From Bacteroidota bacterium (GTDB lineage: Bacteria; Bacteroidota; Bacteroidia; Cytophagales; Cyclobacteriaceae): DNA of 36,939 bases. Positions 1 to 8,790 of the stretch are shown piece after piece; the first letter of the stretch is position 1, and every line of letters begins with the position of its first letter. Location of the stretch: NCBI GenBank assembly GCA_022571715.1, contig JACZXH010000036.1:1-36939 (forward strand), given 5' to 3'. Under the pieces are notes generated by a model. The model saw only the letters and a list, made by a program, of their open reading frames with translations. It had not been told where the DNA came from and did not search any database. A program made the translations under genes and the position numbers.

Positions 1-261
1 ACCTTTCGGCATAAGACATTTGGTGATGTTACTATTGAATTAGTTAATGATGAATTGATTTTAAAAAGAGGAGACTATATTTCAGATTTGAGTCATTGGC
101 ATTATGATACTTTTAAATCCATAATCCGTAATAATAAAATTGGTTTTGACACGGTCACTTTTTATATAGGATCTGATGGAACTGTTGATGAACTGATGAT
201 ATGGGATAGAAAGGAGTTCTACAAGGTAACGAAAACAAGTTCGAATTCAGGTCATCATTAA
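1..261 (+). CDS. C-terminal fragment of a serine hydrolase with DUF3471 tail (5' end outside window)
   Basis: The reading frame is open from base 1 and stops at 259-261, giving about 86 residues of a protein whose start lies outside the window. The fragment contains the pattern LSHWHYDTF followed by a beta-strand run and FYIGSDGTVDEL. This is typical of the DUF3471 domain found C-terminal to class C beta-lactamase-fold serine hydrolases in Bacteroidota. The catalytic domain itself cannot be seen, so the enzyme assignment rests on the tail alone. A hairpin that could end transcription lies 21 nt downstream. The alternative is a stand-alone DUF3471-like domain on another protein. Confidence 0.6.
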   Translation, partial: TFRHKTFGDVTIELVNDELILKRGDYISDLSHWHYDTFKSIIRNNKIGFDTVTFYIGSDGTVDELMIWDRKEFYKVTKTSSNSGHH

Positions 262-282
262 ACCAAACAGTATACAACAAAA

Positions 283-311
283 AATAAACGCCATTAAAAC
301 AGGTGTTTATT
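283..311 (+). terminator. Possible intrinsic terminator hairpin after the DUF3471 gene
   Basis: A 10-bp stem AATAAACGCC / GGTGTTTATT pairs fully in RNA if one G-U pair is allowed, with a 9-nt loop. It is preceded by an A-rich run and its 3' arm ends in TTTATT. There is no long T tract after the stem, so termination efficiency is uncertain. Its place just after a stop codon supports the call. Confidence 0.45.
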
Positions 312-433
312 AAGGTCGTTACATGGCATAGGCCAATCGCCAGCAATTGCCGCGAACAGGAATGAAAATATCAGGAGAATGACTAAAGGGAAGTATAAAG
401 AAGAAGTTTAATTCACAGTAGTAACAGTTAACT

Positions 434-2815
434 ATGACAAAGCTGCTTTTGATAATATTGAGAAACATCTTCAGAGAGCGTTTGAAGTTTTTGATCTTGG
501 TGGTCTCTTTGGCTGTTGGGTTATGTGGCTTTACTTTAGTTTTGCTGGTTGTTAGTAAAGAGCTTAGTTATGATAAGTTTCATAATAATTATGAAAATAT
601 TTATCGGGTTGTTACCGTAACTGAAAATGAAAGTGAGAATGTTCAAATTCCAAAGGCTTATGGGGCACTGAAGGAATATCTTGAAGGAAGTGTTCCGTCG
701 CTCCAAAGCGTAACTCATTTTATCCCTGTTTATTATGGAATGAAGGTTAAATCCAATAACGAGTATTTCGTCGAAAACAGCGGAGTTTATGTTGATGATA
801 GTTTTAATGATGTTTTTGATTTTAGAATAATAGCCGGTGACCGCAATACAATGTTTTCCCAGGTCAATTCAATTGCGTTAACAAGAGATTTATCACTAAA
901 ATATTTTGGCAGCATCGATGTGATTGGCCGGGAACTGGCAATTGACGACGGATGGGGTTTGAGAACTGTACTGATTACAGGCATTTATGAACAAGTGCCG
1001 GACAATTCAAGCTTAAAATTTGATTTCTTGCTAACTGGCAGATCGTATGGAAACTGGACCAGATTATTAGAAAGAAAAGCCTTGTTATTTTTTACTTACA
1101 TGAAATTTAAAGACCAATTAGATGAAATTAGCAAGGACTTTATAGAATCGAATCTCCATAACAGGTTGACTGACCTAAATAATCTAAATAAAAATGTTAA
1201 GAGTCAATATTTACAGCCTATTCAAAAAATTCATTTAAGCACCGATATCCGGAACGATTTATCAGGCAAAATTGAGCCAAATCAAATCTACATTTTATGG
1301 TTTACTGCCGTGTCAATCCTCATACTGACGTCAATAAATTTTATCAACATTAATACGATTCATGTCTCATCAAAAATAAAATTTTTGGGAATGCTAAAAA
1401 TCTTAGGACACAAAAATCCGATTTCGAGAATCTTGATCATTGACTCGATTATAAAATGCCTTACAGCACTTTCCATTGCATTCATTCTTGTAACCTTCAT
1501 TGGCAAATCAATTTTCGGTGAAATATTTGGGAATAGATTGCATTTGACTTCTCATGTGGTTTTCATTCTCGTAATGATTTGCATGGCTATTGGACTCGTG
1601 GCTGGTTTAATACCAGCAATGTTGTTGAGTGGAAGGAGACCGTTAGACTTAGTAAAAGGTAAGAGCCTAATGGCACTTGGGAAATACCCGATGTTGAAAT
1701 TGACCTCCATGACGATTCAATTTTTTATTGTGATTGTATTGATGATTGTCACGACCGTGGTAATTAAGCAGATCGATTATATTGATTCTTTGGATATGGG
1801 TTATGATAAATCGGAAAGGATGCTTATTCCGGCTCCTCAAGGGATTGGCGGGAATTATTTGGGATTTGTTAACGCGGCAAGAGATCTATCATATATAAGG
1901 TGGATTGGTACGTCTATGTTCTCATTTTATTCGGACTACAGGGAAGGAAGTATGAAAATTAATCGGGTAGATTATAATCTAATGTATAATTTGGTTGATA
2001 AAGATTACCTATCCTCAATGGGTATAGAGATCAAAGAAGGGAAAAATTTTAGTGGGATTTACACGGCGGACACCGTTAGCGCAATTTTAAATGAAACAGC
2101 GGCACGTTCATTAAGCGGTGGTAACAGTCGGTCAATACTTAACTCAATTATTACGGTTAACTTACCGTGGTATAGCAATAAAGAGTTCAGGATCATTGGA
2201 ATAATGAAAGATTTTCACTTCAAATCATTGAAAAGCAGAATTGAGCCACTAGTCTTCTTTTATCTTCCACGGGATGCTACTGGAGCCACTACTTTAGTGT
2301 TTGAAACGAACCAATCAGAGAATTTAAGAGAGCATCTGTCTGTTTTGTGGAAAGAAAATGGTATTGAAACACCCTTCGAGTTTGAATTATTGGAAGATGC
2401 CTTTGCTAAGACGCATAAGGATCAGAATCTCATAGGAAGTATATCAAAAAGCTTCACTATGTTGGCTTTTTTCCTAGCATTATTCGGATTATTCGCCTAT
2501 TTAAAACACAACCTTGAGTTTAAGAAAAGAGAATTTGCCATCAGAAGAGTCCTTGGTGCAACACCCCTTAATATCTATTATAATCTAAACCGAGAAATGC
2601 TGACCTTCTTCACGGTAAGTACAATTATTGCCCTACCCGTTGCATATTATGCGGGTCTGCGATGGCTATCGCAATTTGCTTATCATACGAATCTTGATTT
2701 GAATACCTTTCTAATTCCCATAAGTTTAACTCTTGCAGTGGTCATACTCATCGGTGTGTACCTCCTGCAAGACATGTTTTCTGAGAAAACAACAGAAATC
2801 TTAAAGGTTGAATAA
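434..2815 (+). CDS. ABC transporter permease, FtsX/MacB type
   Basis: This 793-residue integral membrane protein has the layout of Bacteroidota FtsX-family permeases. One membrane segment lies near residues 20-42, followed by a periplasmic MacB_PCD-like domain with the characteristic SYDKFHNNYENIYRV stretch. A cluster of three to four membrane segments spans about 285-450. A second extracytoplasmic domain (about 450-670) and three C-terminal membrane segments follow. The C-terminal half carries the FtsX signature KKREFAIRRVLGA. These permeases work with a separate ATPase to move lipoproteins, antimicrobial compounds or signals, or to act as mechanotransmitters; no ATPase gene is visible here, so the substrate is unknown. 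The ATG at 434 opens directly onto a basic stretch and the first membrane helix. Confidence 0.85.
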   Translation: MTKLLLIILRNIFRERLKFLILVVSLAVGLCGFTLVLLVVSKELSYDKFHNNYENIYRVVTVTENESENVQIPKAYGALKEYLEGSVPSLQSVTHFIPVYYGMKVKSNNEYFVENSGVYVDDSFNDVFDFRIIAGDRNTMFSQVNSIALTRDLSLKYFGSIDVIGRELAIDDGWGLRTVLITGIYEQVPDNSSLKFDFLLTGRSYGNWTRLLERKALLFFTYMKFKDQLDEISKDFIESNLHNRLTDLNNLNKNVKSQYLQPIQKIHLSTDIRNDLSGKIEPNQIYILWFTAVSILILTSINFININTIHVSSKIKFLGMLKILGHKNPISRILIIDSIIKCLTALSIAFILVTFIGKSIFGEIFGNRLHLTSHVVFILVMICMAIGLVAGLIPAMLLSGRRPLDLVKGKSLMALGKYPMLKLTSMTIQFFIVIVLMIVTTVVIKQIDYIDSLDMGYDKSERMLIPAPQGIGGNYLGFVNAARDLSYIRWIGTSMFSFYSDYREGSMKINRVDYNLMYNLVDKDYLSSMGIEIKEGKNFSGIYTADTVSAILNETAARSLSGGNSRSILNSIITVNLPWYSNKEFRIIGIMKDFHFKSLKSRIEPLVFFYLPRDATGATTLVFETNQSENLREHLSVLWKENGIETPFEFELLEDAFAKTHKDQNLIGSISKSFTMLAFFLALFGLFAYLKHNLEFKKREFAIRRVLGATPLNIYYNLNREMLTFFTVSTIIALPVAYYAGLRWLSQFAYHTNLDLNTFLIPISLTLAVVILIGVYLLQDMFSEKTTEILKVE

Positions 2816-2926
2816 CTATCTGATAAAAGTTAATGAAAACTATACGTTGGTTATTGCTTCTTTTGTAGCCATGTTGACGATGGTCGTTCAACTTTCTCCT
2901 GATAGTTCTGCAACCACAGTTTCAAT

Positions 2927-4657
2927 TCAATTTGCTCTTTCATATACAATTTCACCATTAAAAATCGTCATCGCTACTTTTGTATCCAGAATCTGATCAT
3001 CAGGCACGGTCATCAGGTTTTTAGTAAATACAGTGAAATCAGCCAGTTTTCCTGGTTCAATCGAGCCCTTTACGTGTTCAGCAAATTCGCCAAATGCGGC
3101 ATCCAGGGTATACGACCGCAGCGCTTCTGCACGCGACATCTTCTGATCCGGTTCATACCCGCCTTCGGGTGTTCGTTTCAATGTTTTGCGTGTCACGGAT
3201 GCATAAAAGGAAGCAATCGGATCAATTGGTTCTACCGGTACATCGGTTCCGTTAATAATTACAGCCCCGGATTTCAATAACTTCTGCCACACGTATGCAC
3301 TCTCTTTGATTCGTTGCTCTCCCAACCGGTCTATAGCCCATGGCCGGTCGGACGACATGTGTATAGCTTGCATCGCAGCAATTACGTTCATTTGTCCAAA
3401 CCGGGGTATGTCGTCGGGATGAATATGCTGGGCATGCTCAATTCTGAACCGGTGATCTGTAACCGAAGGATGCTCCTCAAAAGCCAGCTTATACCTGTCC
3501 AGTACCTCCCGGTTGGCACGGTCACCAATTGCATGTGAGCAAACCTGAAATCCATGTTCCAGCGCTTTTTCAGAAGTTTCAAGAACATAATCCATCGGCA
3601 ATGTTGACATTCCGAATTCGCCGGGCATATCCGAATATTCTTCAAGCAACCAGGCGCCGCGATTGCCCAGCGCACCATCGCAGTTCAGCTTTATGGAACG
3701 AACCGTAAATAGATGATCTACCGTGTCAATCATGGGACCTTTGGCATACCATTCCTTCACCAGTTCCCTGTCGGGACCGGATATCATTACATACATCCGC
3801 ACACCAAGTTTACCCTGGTCCTTGAAAGAAGCATACAAGGTCATTGTTTTTGTTCCTACCCCGGCATCGTGAAAACTAGTGATACCATTACGTTGGCAAG
3901 CTTTTATAGACAGTTCAAGTGCTTGTATATCTTTTTCAGCATCTGACTCTGGTATATGTCTGGCAATAATACCCTGTGCCCGTTCGCTGAAAATACCCGT
4001 AGGATTTCCCTTTTCATCCCGTATAATTTCACCTCCTTCCATATCTTCAGTAAATCCTTCAATGGAAAGCTGGTTCACTCCGGCAATCTCCATTGCTTTG
4101 GCATTTGCAAAACCTGCATGCCCGCTGGCATGTCTCAGATACACCGGGTTGTCAGGAGATACTGCACTTAACTTTTCATGTGTCTGAAAACCTTTTACAA
4201 TTGGTACCGGCACTGAATCCCATTTGCTTTGGTGCCAGCCACGACCAAGTATCCATTGCCCCGGTTCGGCTTCTTCGACTGCTTCAGCTACCAGTTGCAC
4301 CATATCATCGTAATTTCTGATTTTGGTAAGATCAAGATTCAGTTCGCTGTAACCAAGTCCCATCATGTGCCCGTGCGATTCGATAAATCCCGGGGTCATG
4401 GTTTTTCCCTGCAAGTCGACCACCGTTGTTTCCTGAGAGATATACGCACGTGCTTCTTCTTCAGAGCCCACAAAGAGGATCCTGCCATCCTTTACGGCCA
4501 CAGCTTCTACCTGTGGATTTTTCTCGTCCATCGTGTAAATCGAACCACCTCTGATCACCATATCGGCAAATTCCTTTTTTTCGCCCTGCTTACAGGACAA
4601 TAAAGCCAGAAATGCGAGAAATAAACATGCGGTTAATGCGGTTTTATAAGATATCAT
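2927..4657 (-). CDS. Amidohydrolase family lipoprotein (YtcJ-like, amidohydrolase_3)
   Basis: The 576-residue protein starts with a lipoprotein signal ending LLSC (Cys22), so it should be anchored in the cell envelope. It then follows the amidohydrolase_3/YtcJ order: a beta-sandwich start (DMVIRGGSIYTMD), TPGFIESHGH with the HxH metal ligands at His95 and His97, later histidines in CSHAIGDRANRE and RIEHAQHI, and the catalytic Asp in INGTDVPVEP. The C-terminal GSIEPGKLADFTV is the usual return to the sandwich domain. All expected metal ligands are present, so it is probably an active metal-dependent hydrolase of amides, carbamates or related compounds; the substrate cannot be read from sequence. 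It is convergent with the upstream permease and stands as a single gene. Confidence 0.9.
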   Translation of the reverse strand: MISYKTALTACLFLAFLALLSCKQGEKKEFADMVIRGGSIYTMDEKNPQVEAVAVKDGRILFVGSEEEARAYISQETTVVDLQGKTMTPGFIESHGHMMGLGYSELNLDLTKIRNYDDMVQLVAEAVEEAEPGQWILGRGWHQSKWDSVPVPIVKGFQTHEKLSAVSPDNPVYLRHASGHAGFANAKAMEIAGVNQLSIEGFTEDMEGGEIIRDEKGNPTGIFSERAQGIIARHIPESDAEKDIQALELSIKACQRNGITSFHDAGVGTKTMTLYASFKDQGKLGVRMYVMISGPDRELVKEWYAKGPMIDTVDHLFTVRSIKLNCDGALGNRGAWLLEEYSDMPGEFGMSTLPMDYVLETSEKALEHGFQVCSHAIGDRANREVLDRYKLAFEEHPSVTDHRFRIEHAQHIHPDDIPRFGQMNVIAAMQAIHMSSDRPWAIDRLGEQRIKESAYVWQKLLKSGAVIINGTDVPVEPIDPIASFYASVTRKTLKRTPEGGYEPDQKMSRAEALRSYTLDAAFGEFAEHVKGSIEPGKLADFTVFTKNLMTVPDDQILDTKVAMTIFNGEIVYERAN

Positions 4658-4792
4658 TTCAATTCATCCATTTAATAAAGTACCAAGAATAGATAAATAT
4701 TTTATTATTGTAAAGTTGAATGGGTTCAATGGAAACAGATTCGAAAAACCCTTCATTTTCTTTACAGTTTTATCTGACTAAAGTTACATTCT

Positions 4793-5500
4793 ATGTCTAA
4801 GAAAATTAAAATTATCATTTGTTCCTTGTTTTTCACGATCCTTTTATTACTTGCCGGCAACCATCAGGGGCATACACAAAGCATGGGAGTTTCATTTTCA
4901 TTTTTCTTCCCCAGAAACGGATCATTTTCAGTTCCAATCAGCCCTTTTTCGATACGGGGTGTGGGGATAGATCTAAACAGGTATGTGGCTATCGAAACCG
5001 GCTTTTCACTTTACCGGTTTTCGGGATTGAGCGTTACAAATGTTCCTTTTGAAACCCGTGATCCGATTATGGGCCCTACCATTACTTTCCTGGTTCCGCT
5101 TGAACTGGTTCTACAGGTTGGAAATGCTTCACAGCAATTCAGGATCAAAGGCGGACTGTTTTTCTTTTATAACTTCTCAAACCAGTTTCTCTATGGCAAC
5201 CTTGACAGGGCATTACGGGATATTGAAGACTGGGAAGTACTGAACTCAGACTTTGATTATGATAACAACATAGGTTGGGGGTATCAGCTTGGAGCTGAAT
5301 ACATCGTGTATGTCAGCAAACAGTTCGGAATAACCATGGGAGCAACTTATTTTATTGGTGGAACTAACCTCAACATGCGTGGCGTCTACCAGGGAGGGGT
5401 GAATGGCTCGGCATTCGAAACCGTACAAGCGGCCTATCCTGATTCGAAAATTGATTTAACCGGATGGGAAATTTCATTCGGTGCGCTGTTCGGAAACTAA
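4793..5500 (+). CDS. Hypothetical outer-membrane beta-barrel-like protein
   Basis: This 235-residue protein has an N-terminal signal peptide (basic MSKKIK, hydrophobic core to about residue 22, cleavage probably near HTQS). The rest is a succession of alternating hydrophobic/polar strands rich in Gly, Phe and Tyr, for example MGVSFSFFFP, VAIETGFSLYRF and WGYQLGAEYIVYV. It ends WEISFGALFGN, resembling an outer-membrane barrel. No specific family is recognised. It is the only gene in its direction for some distance and its stop is followed in the same frame by a 72-codon open stretch described separately. Confidence 0.6.
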   Translation: MSKKIKIIICSLFFTILLLLAGNHQGHTQSMGVSFSFFFPRNGSFSVPISPFSIRGVGIDLNRYVAIETGFSLYRFSGLSVTNVPFETRDPIMGPTITFLVPLELVLQVGNASQQFRIKGGLFFFYNFSNQFLYGNLDRALRDIEDWEVLNSDFDYDNNIGWGYQLGAEYIVYVSKQFGITMGATYFIGGTNLNMRGVYQGGVNGSAFETVQAAYPDSKIDLTGWEISFGALFGN

Positions 5501-5719
5501 TGGCCTAATCCCAGAATTGTCATTAGAAATCTACTTCAAGCTCAAAGTTACTGCACCACAACCTCATATTTTGGATCTCAAAAATATTCTACATTGTTTG
5601 CGAGTCAAATATCTGCAGGAGCACCTGATGCGCCACACCTTCGAACTCGTTACGAAGTCAAAGGACAATTCTGGGTTAAACTATTCGCCGGATTTATCGT
5701 TATAGAAACAAGCGATTAG
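5501..5719 (+). pseudogene. Possible decayed gene remnant in the 5501-5882 gap
   Basis: Directly after the stop at 5498-5500 the same frame stays open for 72 codons to a TAG at 5717-5719. Its second half reads like real protein (APHLRTRYEVKGQFW followed by VKLFAGFIVIETSD). There is no ATG in this frame and no recognisable start, so it looks like the tail of a lost gene, or chance. A different frame (5481-5705) is also open but reads less like protein. I do not recognise a family. The rest of the gap up to 5882 is AT-rich and shows no clear element. Confidence 0.25.
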
Positions 5720-5882
5720 TTTCTGATTCGTATCATTTTTTAACGTACTGATACTCAGAAGATTCCATACTCGGAGGGTTTTTCATCAAAAAATGACGAT
5801 TTATTTTAATATACATTTATGTAAAATTGTACTTCTCCTATTACGCTATTGACTTGTATTATTGAAAAATGAATAACTAATC

Positions 5883-7193
5883 ATGCGAATATATTTTTTA
5901 CTGCTTTTTATTTCCAACTTGATTTTTAACTCCGGATGTAAAAAACATATGAATGAAGATATAATAACACTTGATATTATAGCCGAAAAATATGTAAAAC
6001 TGGCATTGAATACCGGTCAGTATGATCCCGATTTTATTGATGCCTATTATGGCCCCGAAGAATGGAATAAAACGAAACATACAGCTGCTGAAACAGACAG
6101 TATCCCATTTGAAGAGCTGAAATGGCAGGCCACGTATCTTCTGATGGATCTTGAAGAATTGAATGTAGATACATATGACAGCATAAAGGTTTTGCGTTAC
6201 CGTTATCTTCATAACCAGATTATAGCAATAAACACTAAGCTTGACATGATGGCAGGTGATTTTCTTCCTTTCGATGTTGAGTCGAGAGCATTATATGATG
6301 CGGTTACACCACATTTTGATGAAGCATACTACGAGGGTTTGCTATTGGACCTGGAAAAACTGCTGCCAGGAACAGGTTCAATAAATAAACGCTATGAAGA
6401 GTATAGTAACTCATTCATCATTCCCCCTCAACTTTTGGACACAGTTTTTAATACAGCTATTACCGAAGCAAAAAGACGCACTTCTCTATTCATAGAACTT
6501 CCAGAAAATGAACGTTTTAAAATTGAGTACGTCACAGACAAACCATGGTCTGCTTATAACTGGTATAAAGGAAACAGTTTCAGTATCATCCAGATCAACA
6601 CAGATCTGCCGATTTATATCGAAAGGGCTATTGACCTTGCATGCCATGAAGGATATCCCGGCCATCATGTATATAATATGTTGCTAGAAAAACACCTTGT
6701 TGATGAGCGAAACTGGACTGAGTTCTCAGTATATCTATTATTCAGTCCGCAATCGCTGATTGCAGAGGGAAGCGCAAATTATGGAATCGAAATGGTATTT
6801 CCGAATGAAGAAAGACGTGAATATGAACGTAACATAATATTTCCTTTAGCAGGTATTGATCCTACAAAGGCAGATCAGTATTATGATATTCTACAGGTGA
6901 GAAATGAGCTGAGTTATGCAGGAAATGAAGCAGCAATGAAATATCTGAACGGACAAATATCCAGAGAAGATGCGGTAGATTGGCTCATGAAATATAACCT
7001 GTACAACTATGAGCGTGCACTACAACGCACCTTTTATTTCGATAGATACCGGAGCTATGTAATCAATTACAACTACGGTAGAGACCTGATCAAGAATTAT
7101 ATTGAACGTAATGCGGGAAACAATATAAATAAGCGGTGGGCTCTTTTCAAATCCATACTTTCCACTCCGCTTACCGCTTCAATGCTTGAATAA
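5883..7193 (+). CDS. DUF885 family lipoprotein (putative metallopeptidase)
   Basis: The 436-residue protein begins with a lipoprotein-type signal (hydrophobic run then NSGC, Cys19). The C-terminal half carries the DUF885 hallmark CHEGYPGHH at about residues 256-264, followed by an acidic residue in IAEGSANYGIE. This HExxxHH-like set resembles the zinc site of M32-type peptidases, and family members are annotated as putative dipeptidases or carboxypeptidases. The N-terminal half is mostly helical and includes FIDAYYGPEEW, which is also typical of the family. At 436 residues it is shorter than many DUF885 proteins, which often exceed 550. The ATG at 5883 is followed directly by the signal peptide. 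Confidence 0.8.
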   Translation: MRIYFLLLFISNLIFNSGCKKHMNEDIITLDIIAEKYVKLALNTGQYDPDFIDAYYGPEEWNKTKHTAAETDSIPFEELKWQATYLLMDLEELNVDTYDSIKVLRYRYLHNQIIAINTKLDMMAGDFLPFDVESRALYDAVTPHFDEAYYEGLLLDLEKLLPGTGSINKRYEEYSNSFIIPPQLLDTVFNTAITEAKRRTSLFIELPENERFKIEYVTDKPWSAYNWYKGNSFSIIQINTDLPIYIERAIDLACHEGYPGHHVYNMLLEKHLVDERNWTEFSVYLLFSPQSLIAEGSANYGIEMVFPNEERREYERNIIFPLAGIDPTKADQYYDILQVRNELSYAGNEAAMKYLNGQISREDAVDWLMKYNLYNYERALQRTFYFDRYRSYVINYNYGRDLIKNYIERNAGNNINKRWALFKSILSTPLTASMLE

Positions 7194-7229
7194 CAAATGT
7201 ATTTCTCTATGTTCCTTTTTCAGGAGATT

Positions 7230-7895
7230 CTATTCTGTATACGTAAACCTAGTTCCTTTGAACAGGTTAGAGTTTAGAGAAATATAAAACACATTGCTAT
7301 CAAACCGTTTGTACAGCGAATCGTAAATATCGGTCCGGTCAGGGTTGAAGAAAGATTTCGGATAGTACTTAAACTTTACATTTGTACCGCTCCAGAATTG
7401 TATTCCCATATGAAACGATGGTTGAAATTTCCGGATTCTATCACTGAACCAATAAGAAAATTTCTCAACTTTGTGACCGTCGACAAATTTTTTCTCTTTA
7501 AAATGAAAAGCATACTCTAAATCGGCTCCTAAATACAAGAATTTGCCATTCATGTTACCTATCTTAATTCCCAAAGGCAGGGCTACGTTGTATGTTCTGA
7601 ATTTCCTTCTTGTATCTGTTGTATCTGTATTGGCAGGATCATCAGCAATAAACCCAACGTTTCGGAGTGCAATACCCGAATAAATGCCAAATGATTTATT
7701 CATATCTTTATTAACCATACTCTGTATGTTAAACACCGGTGCAAACCGGATCACTGCTCCGTCGTCGGGGCTGTTATCAAAATTATTCCATGAGAATATG
7801 GTTTCGCCGCCAGAAGTTACATACCAGTCGGACTGTGCACTCGAAGTAATTGTAATAATTGCGGAAAATAAAATAATGATAATTAACCTGATCAT
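7230..7895 (-). CDS. Hypothetical secreted/outer-membrane protein
   Basis: This 221-residue protein has a clear signal peptide (MIRLIIIILFSAIITITSSAQ) and then beta-rich sequence with alternating patterns, for example FGIYSGIALRNVGF, NVALPLGIKIG and FLYLGADLEYAFHF. It ends in strands rich in Phe and Tyr and is best described as a small barrel-like outer-membrane protein of unknown role. A close match to the Bacteroidota -7 box lies 42-49 nt upstream of the ATG. It is convergent with the DUF885 gene, with a 36-nt gap. Confidence 0.65.
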   Translation of the reverse strand: MIRLIIIILFSAIITITSSAQSDWYVTSGGETIFSWNNFDNSPDDGAVIRFAPVFNIQSMVNKDMNKSFGIYSGIALRNVGFIADDPANTDTTDTRRKFRTYNVALPLGIKIGNMNGKFLYLGADLEYAFHFKEKKFVDGHKVEKFSYWFSDRIRKFQPSFHMGIQFWSGTNVKFKYYPKSFFNPDRTDIYDSLYKRFDSNVFYISLNSNLFKGTRFTYTE

Positions 7896-7936
7896 AACTA
7901 TCTGAAAATTATATGTGATTTAATTAGAAATGGGGG

Positions 7937-7944
7937 CAAATATA
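7937..7944 (-). promoter_or_regulatory. Bacteroidota-type -7 promoter box (TATATTTG) for the 7230-7895 gene
   Basis: On the minus strand the octamer TATATTTG matches the TAnnTTTG consensus exactly, 42 nt before the ATG of the small outer-membrane protein. A TTTTTG run 16 nt further upstream could serve as the -33 element, slightly closer than the usual spacing of about 18-20. Confidence 0.5.
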
Positions 7945-8117
7945 AGCAACTAAGCTAATACAAAAATTATCTCATTACAAGGATTACATTTCACAGAAAC
8001 ATGTTGCATAAAAAACAGCCTGTTCATTAAATATTTTTCAAAAGCAGTTATTTTATTTGCAGAAACTTAAATAGATATATCCTTTTTATAATTTTGAATA
8101 AAAAATTAACAACTGAC

Positions 8118-8729
8118 ATGAAATCAAAATTCCTGATAACATTTGGCCTCGTAATATTTCTTTATGCGTGTGACGACAAACCAAATAATGCGATTATTGC
8201 AGATAGAAGTGAATATCCTCCACTATCAGACAACTCGGTGCAAACCCCGTACACGGATAACTCGGGTCTGATAAAAGTTACTGCAAAGAATTCAGAAGGA
8301 CTGACCGAGGAAGGTGATTATCTGAACGGCCTTCGTAACGGAAATTGGACAGTTTATTTTGCAAACAACTATCCAAAATCGATTACTGGTTATGTGGAAG
8401 GCAAAAAGCAGGGATTATGGATTTCATTGGATAACCGAGGTCAGCTTCAGGAAAGGGCCTATTATCATAACGATAAGCTTCACGGAGAATACGTAAAATA
8501 TAACCGGTCACGAATCAAGGAAGAATATTTATACGAAAACGGTTTTCTTGAAGGACCATTAAAAAAATATTATCCCAATGGTAATATTATGGAGGAGAGT
8601 AATTATAAAAATGGTAAACTAGACGGAATTGCCAAATGGTATGACCAGGAGGGAAACGTAACAATTGAATACGAATACAAAGACGGGGAATGGCTAAACA
8701 AAGAAGAAGAAGAAGAAGAAGAAGAATAA
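8118..8729 (+). CDS. YwqK/MORN_2-repeat lipoprotein with poly-Glu tail
   Basis: I start at ATG 8118 rather than the in-frame TTG at 8094 because the ATG is followed at once by a lipoprotein signal ending LYAC (203 residues). The body is a run of MORN_2-type repeats of the form NGLRNGNWTVYFANN, EGKKQGLWISL, NDKLHGEYVKY, NGFLEGPLKKYYPNG and NGKLDGIAKWY. Such proteins are often labelled YwqK-family antitoxin-like, but that label comes from distant homology and no toxin gene is adjacent. The repeats probably form an elongated beta structure on the periplasmic or outer face. The protein ends in eight consecutive glutamates coded by a GAA repeat. Confidence 0.8.
   Translation: MKSKFLITFGLVIFLYACDDKPNNAIIADRSEYPPLSDNSVQTPYTDNSGLIKVTAKNSEGLTEEGDYLNGLRNGNWTVYFANNYPKSITGYVEGKKQGLWISLDNRGQLQERAYYHNDKLHGEYVKYNRSRIKEEYLYENGFLEGPLKKYYPNGNIMEESNYKNGKLDGIAKWYDQEGNVTIEYEYKDGEWLNKEEEEEEEE
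8703..8726 (+). repeat. (GAA)8 microsatellite coding the poly-Glu C-terminus
   Basis: Eight perfect GAA codons run directly into the TAA stop of the MORN_2 lipoprotein. Whole-unit slippage would change the acidic tail length; single-base slippage would alter the stop. Confidence 0.9.
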
Positions 8730-8790
8730 ACAATATGTGAGGAGTACAGGTAATTGATATACTGATTCCAACGAATAATTTGTAATAAAA

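Noticed and set aside
230-256. GTTCGAATTC resembling a tRNA T-loop
   Set aside because: It lies inside the coding end of the DUF3471 gene, with no acceptor stem, D arm or anticodon arm around it.
2808-2996. 62-codon plus-strand frame after the ABC permease
   Set aside because: It overlaps the permease end by 8 nt and the C-terminus of the amidohydrolase antisense by 70 nt. The translation is hydrophobic but shows no family; chance is the simpler reading.
3074-4603. Several plus-strand open frames of 70-124 codons
   Set aside because: All lie antisense to the well-supported YtcJ-like amidohydrolase gene and have no domain, signal or start context of their own.
5481-5705. 74-codon plus-strand frame after the barrel gene
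   Set aside because: It overlaps the end of the barrel gene and reads less like protein than the other frame in the same gap (5501-5719).
8118-8729. Toxin-antitoxin system suggested by the YwqK antitoxin label
   Set aside because: No toxin-like small gene is adjacent, and the protein is an exported lipoprotein; the label comes from MORN_2 repeats only.
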